A stretch of 64,000 nucleotides of DNA from Nocardioidaceae bacterium (GCA_017744365.1 JAGIBL010000006.1:124001-188000); one strand, 5' to 3'. Positions 41,314-50,242 are shown, counted from the first letter of the stretch. Program-made: numbers and translations. Notes: generated from the sequence alone by a model not told the origin.

Positions 41314-42324
41314 GTGCACCTGCGCCGGACCGACGAACGCCTCGACGAGATCGCGGCACTGCACGCCGCCGCCGAGAAGGTCGGCCTGGCGGGCATCCTC
41401 GGTGACCTGGACCGGCAGGCCGAACCGGTCCGGGTGCCGGGCCGTGCCGTGACCGGCGGCTTCACCTGGAACGCCCACGACCGCACCACCGAGCGCTGGT
41501 GGCCCCAGGGCATCACCACCTCCGCGGACGCGGACCCGGAGACCGAGGCGCTCGACGGCAAGCGGCTGCTGGTCACCAGCGCGTACTCCCACCTGGTCGG
41601 CGGCAGCAACCACGGCAGCCGGATCAGCGTGGTCGACCGGGACACGCTGCGCTACCGCAACGTGCTGCTGGTGGTGCCCACCCTCGGACGAGACGAGACG
41701 GTTCGTCTCGACCCGCTGCTGGTGCACGCCGGCGGGATCGCCTGGGTCGGTCCGTACCTGCACGTGGCCGGCACCCGGCGCGGGCTCTTCTCCTGCCGGG
41801 TCGAGGACCTGACCCGGGTCGCGGACGGCCCGTTCGGCTACGAGTACGTGCTGCCGGTGCGGTTCTCCTACGACGCGGTCACCCCCGACGGCGCCGAGCA
41901 GCTGCGGTACTCGTTCCTGTCGCTGGACCGCTCCGGGCCGGTGCCGCACCTGGTCGCCGGCGAGTACGGCAAGCAGGACATGACCACCCGGCTGGTCCGC
42001 TACCCGCTCGACCCGGAGACCTTCCACCTGCACGCCGAGTCCGACGGCAGCGCCCGGCCGGTGCACCTCGACGAGCGCGGGGTCGGGCACATGCAGGGCG
42101 CCACCGTCGTCGGCGACACCTACTACGTGACCTCGAGCCGCGGCCGCTGGAAGCTCGGCTCGGTCTTCACCGGCGAGCCCGGCGCCTTCACCGAGCACCG
42201 GCAGGCGGTGCCGAACGGGCCCGAGGACATCGCCTACTGGCCGAGCGAGGACGCCTTCTGGTCCCTGAGCGAGTACCCCGGCCGCCGGTACGTGTTCACG
42301 ATGCCGCGGTCCTCCTTCGACTAA
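41314..42324 (+). CDS. Hypothetical protein, possible beta-propeller fold
   Basis: I do not recognise this 336-residue protein. Regular short hydrophobic strands with turns such as GGIAWVGPYLHVAGT, GVGHMQGATVVGDTYYVTSS and GPEDIAYWPSEDAFWSLSEYPGR suggest a propeller-like cytoplasmic protein. No signal peptide. An in-gene palindrome (41694-41710) has the same form as the candidate TetR operators at 45007 and 47398. Confidence 0.75.
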   Translation: MHLRRTDERLDEIAALHAAAEKVGLAGILGDLDRQAEPVRVPGRAVTGGFTWNAHDRTTERWWPQGITTSADADPETEALDGKRLLVTSAYSHLVGGSNHGSRISVVDRDTLRYRNVLLVVPTLGRDETVRLDPLLVHAGGIAWVGPYLHVAGTRRGLFSCRVEDLTRVADGPFGYEYVLPVRFSYDAVTPDGAEQLRYSFLSLDRSGPVPHLVAGEYGKQDMTTRLVRYPLDPETFHLHAESDGSARPVHLDERGVGHMQGATVVGDTYYVTSSRGRWKLGSVFTGEPGAFTEHRQAVPNGPEDIAYWPSEDAFWSLSEYPGRRYVFTMPRSSFD

Positions 42325-43166
42325 CGCGGCTGCAGCGCGAGCTGGCGGGACTGGGCGACCAGGCGGCCGGCGGAGTCCCAGACGTCGCAGTCCTCCTCGA
42401 AGAGGCCGCCCGCGACCGTCGTGGTCCGGTGCCGCACGATCGCCCAGCCCGGCGCCGGCTTGGCGCGCACGTGCGCGGTCAGCTCCAGGGTCGGCGCCCA
42501 GCCCGGCAGCCCGAGGTCGAAGGTGACCGGAGGGAGCGCGTCGACGACCACGAGCAGCGCGACCGGGTCGAGCGGCCGGCCGTCCGCGAGCTGGAACCAG
42601 CCCTGGATCAGGCCCTGCCGGCTGGGCTGCCCGACCGCCCACATCGCGGTGGCCGGGTCCATCCGGATGTCGAACCGGTCCAGCAGCGGCGCGACCTTCT
42701 TGAACTCCGGCGGCGCGTCGGCGGTGGCCACGCACTGATCGCGCGGCGGCAGCGCGGGCGCGGGCAGGGAGAGCCCGAGCGCGGCGGCCTGCGCGTCGCT
42801 GGTCGTGTCGTGGACGTGGTCGTGGTCGCCGTACGTCGCCAGGGCGGTGAGCCGCGCGACCGGCGTCCCGTCGACCTCCTGGAACAAGGTGGCGGCCACC
42901 GTGGAGAACCGGCCGCCGGTGCGCGCGACCCTGGTCTCGACGTACGCCGGGCCGGCCACCGACGCGGAGAGGTACTGCGCACTCACCGAGAACGGGTCGT
43001 GGTGCCCCCGGGCGGCGAGCACGTCCTTGACCGCGTTGCCGAGGACCGCCAGCAGGTAGCCGCCGTTGACGCCGCCGCCGACCACCCAGCCCGGTGCCAG
43101 CTCGGCGTCGTACCGGCCGTCGCCGCGGGCATGAACAGCGGTGTCGTGGTCGAGCTCGTAGGTCAT
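42321..43166 (-). CDS. Acyl-CoA thioesterase family protein (double hotdog)
   Basis: This 281-residue protein fits the TesB-like double-hotdog group: WVVGGGVNGGYLLAVLGNAVKD and FSVSAQYLSASVAGPAYVETRVARTG in the first half, and GLIQGWFQLADGRPLDPVALLVVVDALPP in the second. It probably cleaves acyl-CoA in lipid turnover. GTG 43172 is an alternative start. Confidence 0.82.
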   Translation of the reverse strand: MTYELDHDTAVHARGDGRYDAELAPGWVVGGGVNGGYLLAVLGNAVKDVLAARGHHDPFSVSAQYLSASVAGPAYVETRVARTGGRFSTVAATLFQEVDGTPVARLTALATYGDHDHVHDTTSDAQAAALGLSLPAPALPPRDQCVATADAPPEFKKVAPLLDRFDIRMDPATAMWAVGQPSRQGLIQGWFQLADGRPLDPVALLVVVDALPPVTFDLGLPGWAPTLELTAHVRAKPAPGWAIVRHRTTTVAGGLFEEDCDVWDSAGRLVAQSRQLALQPR

Positions 43167-43224
43167 CTGCACGGTCCCGTCGGGTACGGTCGAACGATCG
43201 TTCTCGACTCTAGGGGGAGCCTCC

Positions 43225-43815
43225 GTGCTGGTTCGTCGCGTCCTCGGCACCGCGACTGTCGTGCTGCTCACACTCGGCGTGGGCGGGTGCGGCGGCGGTG
43301 ACGACGAGCCGTCAGCCGGGCCGACCTCGGGCCAGCCGACCAGCGCGCCGGCCACCGGCCACGCTCCCGACGAGCCGATGCCCGGGGTGCCCACCGAGAC
43401 GCGGCTGCAGCAGCCGAGGGCGAAGGCGACCATCGCGCCCAGCGGGACCGCGACGGCGCTTCCCGACGTACGGATGCTCACCGCGCCGCGCGGCGCCCCG
43501 GTGAAGACCTGGCCGGTGCCCACCGACGTCAAGATCACCGACCCGGGCGCGGTCGACGACACCTGGCAGTTCGACCTGCACACCCGCGAGCCGGCGAAGG
43601 TGATCCGGTTCTACGAGCAGGTGCTCCCCCGGCTCGGCTACCGGGTCCGTACCGACCTGACCTACACGCTCGGCGACGAGCCGGTGCACTGGGACCTGGT
43701 CTTCGACGGCAAGGTCTCCGGCTCGATGGTGCGCGACCCCGCGCACGGCGTCGTCTTCGTGGTGGTGAACCCGCCGGGCCAGCCCGCGATCGCGGGCGAG
43801 ACCCCCTCGTCCTAG
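43225..43815 (+). CDS. Lipoprotein of unknown function
   Basis: This 196-residue protein has a signal peptide with lipobox (LGVGGC, Cys22) and a Ser/Pro/Thr-rich linker, then a domain with FYEQVLPRLGYRVRTDLTYTLGD, which looks like a compact alpha-beta fold. Probably anchored to the outer face of the membrane. GTG start. Confidence 0.75.
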   Translation: MLVRRVLGTATVVLLTLGVGGCGGGDDEPSAGPTSGQPTSAPATGHAPDEPMPGVPTETRLQQPRAKATIAPSGTATALPDVRMLTAPRGAPVKTWPVPTDVKITDPGAVDDTWQFDLHTREPAKVIRFYEQVLPRLGYRVRTDLTYTLGDEPVHWDLVFDGKVSGSMVRDPAHGVVFVVVNPPGQPAIAGETPSS

Positions 43816-44987
43816 GCCTTCGGCTCGAGCACGGTGCAGCGGGTGCGTGAGTAGATCGTCGTCATGCACTGGTTGCAGTGGATGCAGGCGCCCGCTGCGG
43901 TCTCGCCTCCGGCCATCCGGTTGACCAGGTCCGGCTCGCGCAGCAGGGCGCGGCCCATCGCGACGAACTCGAAGCCCTCGGCCATCGCCCGGTCGACGGT
44001 GGCGCGGGTGTTGATCCCGCCGAGCATGATGAGCGGCATCGCCACCGCCCCGCGGAAGACCAGCGCCTTCTCCCGCAGGAACGCCTCCTCGAACGGGTAG
44101 GAACGGAAGAACCGCTTGCCCACCGGGGTCTTGAGGCCCAGCCGCAGCGGCGCACGCATGTTGGCGGCGAACTCCTCCAGCGGCACGTCGCCGCGGAACA
44201 GGTACATCGGGTTGAGCAGCGACGAGCCGGCGCTGAGCTCGAGCGCGTCGAGGTGACCGTCGGCCTCGAGCAGCTGGGCGAACTCGACGCTCTCCGGCAT
44301 CGAGAACCCGGCCGGCGATCCCTCGGTCATGCCGATCTTGGCGGTGACCGCGACGCGGTCGCCGACCTCCTCGCGGACCGCGCGAGCGACCTGGCGGGCG
44401 AACCGGGCCCGGTTGGCCAGCGGACCGTTCCAGGCGTCCTTGCGGCGGTTCTGGCCGGGGGCGAGGAACGAGCTGAGCAGGTAGCCGTGCGCCATGTGGA
44501 TCTCGAGGACGTCGAAGCCCGCGGCGGCCATGATCCGCGCGGTGCGCACGTAGTCGCGGGTGATCCGGGCGATGTCGGCCTCGGACGCGGAGCGGACCAT
44601 CTGCATCGACAGCGGCGAGGGCATCCGCGAGGCGGCCAGGGCGTGCACCCCGTTGGAGCGGCCGTCCGCGACCGGGCCGGCGTGGCCGAGCTGGCCGGCG
44701 ATCTTCGCTCCCGTCTCGTGGATCTTCTCCGCCAACCGGGACAAGCCGGGCGCGGTGTCCTCGCCGACCACGATCACGTCGCGGTGTGTACGACCCTCGG
44801 GCGCGACCGCCAGGTAGGCGACCGTGGTCAGCCCGACGCCCCCGCGGCTCGGCGCCAGGTGGTAGTCGACCAGCGCATCGGTGACCTGGCCACCCGGGGT
44901 GCGGCCCTCGAAGGTGGCCGCCTTGACGATCCGGTTCCGCAGCGTCACCGGGCCCAGTCGGGCGGGCGCGAAGGCGTCGTTCTGCAC
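43812..44987 (-). CDS. NADH:flavin oxidoreductase (Old Yellow Enzyme-like)
   Basis: This 391-residue FMN-barrel protein has RNRIVKAATFEGRTP, AKIAGQLGHAG, DVLEIHMAHGYLLSSFLAP and LIMLGGINTRATVDRAMAEG. A C-terminal CIHCNQC plus later Cys resembles the iron-sulfur ligand cluster of 2,4-dienoyl-CoA reductase-type enzymes, but the protein stops before the second flavin domain. Upstream is the palindrome 45006-45024, which makes it a candidate target of the TetR gene at 46147. Confidence 0.9.
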   Translation of the reverse strand: MQNDAFAPARLGPVTLRNRIVKAATFEGRTPGGQVTDALVDYHLAPSRGGVGLTTVAYLAVAPEGRTHRDVIVVGEDTAPGLSRLAEKIHETGAKIAGQLGHAGPVADGRSNGVHALAASRMPSPLSMQMVRSASEADIARITRDYVRTARIMAAAGFDVLEIHMAHGYLLSSFLAPGQNRRKDAWNGPLANRARFARQVARAVREEVGDRVAVTAKIGMTEGSPAGFSMPESVEFAQLLEADGHLDALELSAGSSLLNPMYLFRGDVPLEEFAANMRAPLRLGLKTPVGKRFFRSYPFEEAFLREKALVFRGAVAMPLIMLGGINTRATVDRAMAEGFEFVAMGRALLREPDLVNRMAGGETAAGACIHCNQCMTTIYSRTRCTVLEPKA

Positions 44988-45005
44988 GGTCGCAGGCTAG
45001 CCCAA

Positions 45006-45024
45006 ACGAGACGCCGCGTCTCGT
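45006..45024. promoter_or_regulatory. Candidate TetR operator, site A
   Basis: ACGAGACGCCGCGTCTCGT has 8-bp perfect arms around a 3-nt centre. It lies 19 bp upstream of the OYE-like start. The same arms occur at 47397-47415, on the far side of the TetR gene. Confidence 0.65.
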
Positions 45025-45140
45025 CTGAGGAATTTTCCGAACTCGCGTAAACATCGCGGCCCCGCCTCCGTCTGGGTGCCAACGAGCTACTCCCGGCTCG
45101 TCTCCCACCACCTCGGGTCTCCCCCTTCGGAGGTACTTCC

Positions 45141-46112
45141 GTGCGCCCTCACGCGCTCCGTCTCGCCCTCGTCAGCGCTCTCGCCATCGCCGGCGTGGCC
45201 CTGGCCGTCCTGCCCCTGATCAGCTCGCACGATGCCCACGCGGGCGTGCCCGCGGCGGCGTGGTCGACCCGCTCGGTGCCGGTCGTCGAGTCCCACGGCG
45301 ACGGGCCGGTCCTGGCCGCGGCCACCAGCGGCGGCTCGACCTACACCGACGCCCCGGCGCGGCCGGTCACCTGCGTCCGCGGCTCCTCGGCGCCCGCCTT
45401 CCAGGTCGTCTACGCCTACCCGCGCGACGCCGGCAACCGGCGCTCCTCGGCGATCCGGACGATCCGGCGGGCGATGGCCCAGGCCAACGGGATCATCTAC
45501 AAGTCCGCCCGCGAGACCGCGCCGGGCTCGGACGTGCGGCTGCGGGTGCGCTGCAACCGCTACCAGGCCATCTCGGTGGCGACCTACGCGTTCTCGAAGG
45601 CCGGCGCCGACGGCCGTGGCGAGACCTTCCGCCAGATCATCACCGCGGGCCGCAAGGCCGGGTTCCGCTCGGGCGCGAGCAAGTACGTCGTCTTCTGGGA
45701 CAGCGGCATCTCCGGGATGTGCGGGCAGGCGGAGATGCACCTGGACACCAGCCGGTCGGTCGCCAACGCCAACAACACCGGCAACAACTACGCGGTGGTC
45801 TACGGGCGCACCTGCTGGACCGGCACCAGCACGATGCACGAGCTCGGCCACACCATGGGCGCGGTCCAGAACGACGCCCCGCACGCGACCGGCACCGCGC
45901 ACTGCAACCAGGAGCAGGACGTCATGTGCTACGCCGACGGCGGCCCGTCCGGGCGGACTTCGAACCTGCGCTACTCGTGCGCGCGGATCGTCCGCTTCGA
46001 CTGCGGCCACGACGACTACTTCCGCGTCGGCCGGACCAGCGGCTACCTGGCCACGCACTGGCAGGTCGGCTGGGTCGGAAACCGCTTCCTCTCCTTCCGC
46101 GGCACGCTGTGA
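45141..46112 (+). CDS. Secreted protein with metzincin-like HExxH motif
   Basis: This 323-residue protein has a signal peptide (about 1-34) and an HELGH (233-237) followed by TMGAVQNDAPH. The HExxH-x-x-G pattern is metzincin-like, but the expected third ligand position holds Gln243; Asp245 or His248 may serve. Several Cys (about eight) suggest disulfides. Probably an extracellular zinc protease of actinobacterial type. GTG 45141 has GGAGG at 7-nt spacing. Confidence 0.8.
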   Translation: MRPHALRLALVSALAIAGVALAVLPLISSHDAHAGVPAAAWSTRSVPVVESHGDGPVLAAATSGGSTYTDAPARPVTCVRGSSAPAFQVVYAYPRDAGNRRSSAIRTIRRAMAQANGIIYKSARETAPGSDVRLRVRCNRYQAISVATYAFSKAGADGRGETFRQIITAGRKAGFRSGASKYVVFWDSGISGMCGQAEMHLDTSRSVANANNTGNNYAVVYGRTCWTGTSTMHELGHTMGAVQNDAPHATGTAHCNQEQDVMCYADGGPSGRTSNLRYSCARIVRFDCGHDDYFRVGRTSGYLATHWQVGWVGNRFLSFRGTL

Positions 46113-46146
46113 CCCGGCGTCCTCTGCTGCCCTAGGCTTTCCTGCC

Positions 46147-46725
46147 GTGACCGATTCCCGACCCCGCCGCCGGAGCGAGCGCGCCCGCGTCGCGATCCTC
46201 GAGGCCACCAACGTGCTGCTCCACGACCACGGCCTGGAGAACCTGAGCATCGAGGAGATCGCCGCCACGGCCGGCGTGGGCAAGCAGACGATCTACCGGT
46301 GGTGGCCGACCCGGCCGGCGCTGGTGGCCGACGCGCTGCTGCACCGCGACGACCTGGCGCCGCTGCTGCCCAAGGACACCGGCGACGTGGTCAAGGACCT
46401 GAGCCGCTGGGCCGGCGGGCTGGCCGAGTCGCTGGGCAGCGATCGGGGCGCGGCGACGCTGCGGATGCTGACCGCAGCGGCCACCGAGCACCCGGAGATC
46501 TCACGGCGGCTGCACGAGCGGTTCAGCGGGCCGCTGCAGGAGACGGCCTACGAGCGGCTGTCCGCGGCGAAGGAGATCAAGGCGACGCCGGCGCAGCGCC
46601 GGCACGCGGTGGACGCGATCATCGGCGGGATGGTCTACAAGGTGCTCTCGCACCAGAAGCTGACCCGGGCCGGGGCCGCGGAGACGGTGCGGATCGTGCT
46701 GCGGGGGCTCGGGGCTTCCGTCTGA
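46147..46725 (+). CDS. TetR/AcrR family regulator
   Basis: This 192-residue protein has a TetR HTH (ARVAILEATNVLLHDHG, IEEIAATAGVGKQTIYRWWPTRPALVADALL) and a C-terminal ligand domain. It lies between two units that carry the same palindrome (45006-45024 and 47397-47415), so it probably represses both the OYE-like and hotdog genes. GTG start with TAGGCT at near-leaderless distance. Confidence 0.93.
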   Translation: MTDSRPRRRSERARVAILEATNVLLHDHGLENLSIEEIAATAGVGKQTIYRWWPTRPALVADALLHRDDLAPLLPKDTGDVVKDLSRWAGGLAESLGSDRGAATLRMLTAAATEHPEISRRLHERFSGPLQETAYERLSAAKEIKATPAQRRHAVDAIIGGMVYKVLSHQKLTRAGAAETVRIVLRGLGASV

Positions 46726-46731
46726 GCCGGC

Positions 46732-47379
46732 CTAGCGGGTCTGCTCGAAGTCACCGGACCAGCGCGGCACGACGAAGGTGCCCTCGGCCTCGATGGCGAC
46801 GCCGAGACGGCCCTCGATGCGGGCCTCGACGAACACCTTGCGGCCCTCCTCGCCGACGACCTCGCCGGTCAGCCGGACCTCGCCGAGCGGCAGCGGGTCG
46901 CGGTAGCGCAGGGTCAGGGTGCCGGTCAGGGTGACCTTCTTCATCTGGCTGGCGGTGACGCCCATGAGGTGGTCGAGCAGGAGCGCGCCGACGCCGCCGT
47001 GCACGCAGCCCGGCGGGCCCTCGTAGGCGGCGCCGAGGTGCAGGGTCGCGCTGGTACGACCGTCGGGCCCGTGCTCGATCGACAGCGGCGGCGCGATCGC
47101 GTTGCGCACGCCCGCCACGGCGTTGCCCCAGTTCCAGGCGCGTCCGGTGGCGTTGTAGTTGACCCCGGCGGGCCCATCCGCCTGGTCCGCGCGCAGCCGC
47201 GCGGTGGCCTCCCGTACGGCGGCGAGCACGACCGCCACCTCGTCGTCCCCGACCCGGCTGCGGATGGTCGCGTCCACCAGGTCGCGGACCGCGCCGGCCA
47301 GCGGGCCGTACCGGGCCTCGACGGCATCGACCTCGGCGTCCGGCACGTCGACCATCCGGAACGCGGTCACGTCCTCCAC
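46732..47379 (-). CDS. PaaI/hotdog thioesterase family protein
   Basis: The C-terminal half (about 110-210) is a single hotdog domain with YEGPPGCVHGGVGALLLDHLMG and LRYRDPLPLGEVRLTGEVV; the N-terminal half (about 1-100) is helical and unassigned. A thioesterase acting on aryl- or acyl-CoA is likely. GTG 47379 is preceded by AGGAGG, and a TetR-type palindrome lies 17 bp upstream. Confidence 0.85.
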   Translation of the reverse strand: MEDVTAFRMVDVPDAEVDAVEARYGPLAGAVRDLVDATIRSRVGDDEVAVVLAAVREATARLRADQADGPAGVNYNATGRAWNWGNAVAGVRNAIAPPLSIEHGPDGRTSATLHLGAAYEGPPGCVHGGVGALLLDHLMGVTASQMKKVTLTGTLTLRYRDPLPLGEVRLTGEVVGEEGRKVFVEARIEGRLGVAIEAEGTFVVPRWSGDFEQTR

Positions 47380-47396
47380 GGGGCCTCCTGGGGTAG

Positions 47397-47415
47397 ACGA
47401 GACGGTGCGTCTCGT
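47397..47415. promoter_or_regulatory. Candidate TetR operator, site B
   Basis: ACGAGACGGTGCGTCTCGT repeats the 8-bp arms of site A. It lies between the hotdog thioesterase gene and the decayed VapC. Confidence 0.65.
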
Positions 47416-47419
47416 TTGC

Positions 47420-47673
47420 TCAGGGTAGCCACGGATCGACCAGGTCGAGCCCCAAGCCCTCGAAGTCACGGGTGTTGCGGGTGGCCACACCGGCACCGTG
47501 GACCAACGCGATCGCCGCGATCATCCCGTCCTCGGTGCCCAGCGGCTGCCCGGCGTTCCGGCGATCCTCCTGCAGGGCCGCCGCCGATCACGGCGACCGC
47601 GTTCTGCCCAACCAAGATCCGGCGGCCTGGTCCGCAACGGCTCGGAGACCACGTCGGTGTCGAGCACGATCAC
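47420..47673 (-). pseudogene. Decayed VapC (PIN-domain) toxin
   Basis: The minus strand begins with IVLDTDVVSEPLR, a PIN-domain start with the first catalytic Asp, and in another frame ends with GTEDGMIAAIALVHGAGVATRNTRDFEGLGLDLVDPW, a typical PIN C-terminus. The two parts are joined after loss of about 45-50 codons, with a frame change (254 nt in total). The RNase is therefore dead. It overlaps the 47-residue upstream gene. Confidence 0.85.
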
Positions 47674-47813
47674 GAGAGGTCGATCTCCCGCGGCACCGAA
47701 CGCTCGGGCAGCTCGAACTCGTGGTCGTCCTCGGTCCCGGGGCGGCGGTAGCCGTCGGCGATCCGGAGCCAGTCGGTCATGAAGGAGTCATCGTCGCCAG
47801 CCATCTCCGTCAT
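47670..47813 (-). CDS. Small protein upstream of vapC remnant, possible orphan antitoxin
   Basis: A 47-residue acidic protein (MTEMAGDDDSFMTDWLRIADGYR...EIDLS) with GGGAGG 8 nt before ATG 47813. Its stop overlaps the former vapC start (GTGA), as in TA operons. It lacks a recognisable DNA-binding motif and is short for VapB, so it may be atypical or already truncated. Confidence 0.6.
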   Translation of the reverse strand: MTEMAGDDDSFMTDWLRIADGYRRPGTEDDHEFELPERSVPREIDLS

Positions 47814-47880
47814 CCGCGTCACCTCCCAGTTCAGGGTAGGTGTCGATCCGCGGCTGGACCGGATCCGAGAGGATGCAGCC

Positions 47881-48300
47881 ATGCGAAATCTTGCTGCCGG
47901 AGTCCTTGCGGTCGTGGTCCTTGCCAGCGCGACGGGTTGCTCCGGCGGCGACGACAAGGCGGCCGGCGGCAAGGACACACGGCCCACCAGCACCTTCCCG
48001 ACGCCGGACTCGGCGACGATCCAGGGCCGACTGCTCGCGGTCGGCGGCCCCGCGCCGGGAGACCCGCGGCCGATGAAGCGCGGCACGGTCACGCTGACCG
48101 GCGCGGACGGCTCCCGGATCCAGGGGCAGGTCGACGCCGACGGGCGGTTCGCGATCGGCGTGTCCCCGGGCACGTACCGGATCAGCGCGCGCAGCAAGGA
48201 CTACCAGGGCGGCGCCGCGGACTGCCTGCCGGCCAAGCAGCCCGGACCGCTGGACAAGGGCACCACGACGACGGTCGACGTCGTCTGCTCGCTGAAGTAG
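47881..48300 (+). CDS. Lipoprotein with carboxypeptidase-regulatory-like fold
   Basis: This 139-residue protein has a lipobox (SATGC, Cys20), a flexible Gly/Lys/Thr-rich linker and a beta-sandwich-like domain (MKRGTVTLTGADGSRIQGQVDADGRFAIGVSPGTYRISARS) typical of carboxypeptidase-regulatory or transthyretin-like folds. Two Cys near the end may pair. Role unknown. Confidence 0.75.
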   Translation: MRNLAAGVLAVVVLASATGCSGGDDKAAGGKDTRPTSTFPTPDSATIQGRLLAVGGPAPGDPRPMKRGTVTLTGADGSRIQGQVDADGRFAIGVSPGTYRISARSKDYQGGAADCLPAKQPGPLDKGTTTTVDVVCSLK

Positions 48301-48304
48301 CGGC

Positions 48305-50242
48305 TCAGAGCGCGACCGCGGCCCGGGCGGCGTCCTCGGTGGCCTTGCGCACCAGGCCGATCCCCTCGGCGTCGCCGGCGACGGTCACCGGGACACGGGG
48401 CAGTCGGTCGCGGATCTCGTCGTACAGGGTGAGGTCGGGCTCGGGCACCGGCGCCAGCACGACCGTGTCCGCGACCAGCACCCGTGCGCTCCCGCCGCAC
48501 GGCGTGAACGCCAGGCCCTCGGGCACGACACCGTCCACGCCAGCCTCCACGTGCACGGTCACGCCGAGCCGGTCCAGCCGGTGCAGGTGCTCGGTCCGGC
48601 GCTTGTTCCCCACCTCCGGCGCGAGAGTGGCGTGGTCGGTGACGAGGGCGACGAGGCGGTCCTGACGAGCCAGGGTCTCGGCGTACTGGACCACGGCCAG
48701 GCCACCACCGACGATCACCACCCGGCGTCCGGGCGAGGCGGCCAGCAGCTCCGGCCAGGCGCCCCGCAGTGCCAGGTCGTCGCCGGGCACCGACGGCACC
48801 ACGAACCGGGCTCCGGTGGCGACCACCACGGCGTCCGGGGCGAGCGCGGCCACCGCCTCGGCGTCCGTGACGCTCCCCCGTCGTACATCGATCCCGGCGG
48901 TGTCCACCTCAGCCCGCAGCCAGTCCAGGAACGACGCGTTCTCGGGATGCACCAGCGAGGCCCATCGCAGTGCACCGCCGAGCTCGTCCTCCTGCTCCAG
49001 CAGGGTCACCCGGTGCCCGCGAGACGCCGCGACTCGTGCTGTCTCCAGCCCGGCCGGACCACCGCCGACCACGACGACGTGCTTCGCCGCCGGCGTCGGC
49101 ACCGGCGTCAACGTCAGCTCGCGGCCGGTCACCGGGTTCACCGCGCAGTCCACCGAGAACCGCTGCTCGAGCGCGTCGATGCAGTTCTCGCAGGAGATGC
49201 ACCGGCGGACCCGGCGTCCGTCGCGCAGCTTGTTCGGCAGCTCCGGGTCGGCCAGCAACGGCCGGGCCAGCGCGACGAAGTCGGCCCGCCCGTCGGCGAG
49301 CACCCGCTCGGCCAGGTCCGGATCGTGCAGCCGGCCGACCGCGATCACCGGGACGTCGACCGCCTCGCGCACCGCCGCCGCGGCACCGACGTTGAGCCCG
49401 TCTCCGTCGTCGGAGCCGTTCACCATCTGGGTCACCAGCCGGTCGATCACCCCGCCGCTGACGTGGAACGCGTCCACCCCGGCCTCGACCAGGCGCGGGG
49501 CCACCTGCGCGGTCTCGTACGACGGCCGCCCGCCGGCCACGCGCTCGAAGCCGGAGATCCGCAGCGTCACCGGGAAGTCCGGCCCCGCCTCGGACCGGAT
49601 CGCGCCGAGCGCCTCGAGGACGACCCGCAGCCGGCCCTCGCTCGTGTCGCCGCGGTACTCGTCGGTGCGCCGGTTGCGCTGCGGCGCCAGGAACGAGCCG
49701 AGCAGCATGTACCCGTGAGCGGTGTGCAGCTCGATGCCGTCGTACCCCGCCTCCCGCGCACGCCGGACCGCCGCCTTGTAGAGATCCATCACCGCGGCGA
49801 GCTGTGCGTGGGTGATCTCCGCCGACGGCCGCCCGGTCAGGTACGACGGGATCACCGACGGGCCGAGCGAGGTCACGCCGAACATCTCCGGACCGAGCCC
49901 GTCCGGGCCGGCGTGCACCAGCTGCGGCTGGATCTTCGCGCCGTGCGCGTGCACCTCCTCGACCAGTGCCCGGTGCGCGGCGACGCCCGCGTCGGTGCCG
50001 AGGTGCAGGCCGCCGGGCGTCTCGGGGTGCTCGTGGTCGATCCCGGTGGCGCCCAGGGTGATGAGCCCGACCCCACCCGCGGCACGGGCCGCGACGTAGG
50101 CGCGGGTGCGCTCCGAGGGCAACCCGTCCGGCGTGCCGTACATCGTCTCCATCGGGGACATGACGATCCGGTTGCGCAGCTCCATGCTCCCGATCCGGCC
50201 GGGGCGGAGCAGGTGCCCGAACCTCGGCGACACCGCGGTCAC
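48305..50242 (-). CDS. 2,4-dienoyl-CoA reductase-like flavoenzyme (OYE barrel plus FAD/NAD domain)
   Basis: This 645-residue protein joins an FMN barrel (about 1-345; LRNRIVMSPMETMYGTPDG, YDGIELHTAHGYMLLGSFLAPQRNRRTDEYRG), iron-sulfur Cys (CISCENCIDA...DCAVNP) and a nucleotide-binding domain (HVVVVGGGPAGLETARVAASRGH). That is the FadH/BaiCD layout, so it reduces an enoyl- or dienoyl-CoA, steroid enone or similar. GTG overlaps the upstream DapB-like gene. Confidence 0.93.
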   Translation of the reverse strand: MTAVSPRFGHLLRPGRIGSMELRNRIVMSPMETMYGTPDGLPSERTRAYVAARAAGGVGLITLGATGIDHEHPETPGGLHLGTDAGVAAHRALVEEVHAHGAKIQPQLVHAGPDGLGPEMFGVTSLGPSVIPSYLTGRPSAEITHAQLAAVMDLYKAAVRRAREAGYDGIELHTAHGYMLLGSFLAPQRNRRTDEYRGDTSEGRLRVVLEALGAIRSEAGPDFPVTLRISGFERVAGGRPSYETAQVAPRLVEAGVDAFHVSGGVIDRLVTQMVNGSDDGDGLNVGAAAAVREAVDVPVIAVGRLHDPDLAERVLADGRADFVALARPLLADPELPNKLRDGRRVRRCISCENCIDALEQRFSVDCAVNPVTGRELTLTPVPTPAAKHVVVVGGGPAGLETARVAASRGHRVTLLEQEDELGGALRWASLVHPENASFLDWLRAEVDTAGIDVRRGSVTDAEAVAALAPDAVVVATGARFVVPSVPGDDLALRGAWPELLAASPGRRVVIVGGGLAVVQYAETLARQDRLVALVTDHATLAPEVGNKRRTEHLHRLDRLGVTVHVEAGVDGVVPEGLAFTPCGGSARVLVADTVVLAPVPEPDLTLYDEIRDRLPRVPVTVAGDAEGIGLVRKATEDAARAAVAL

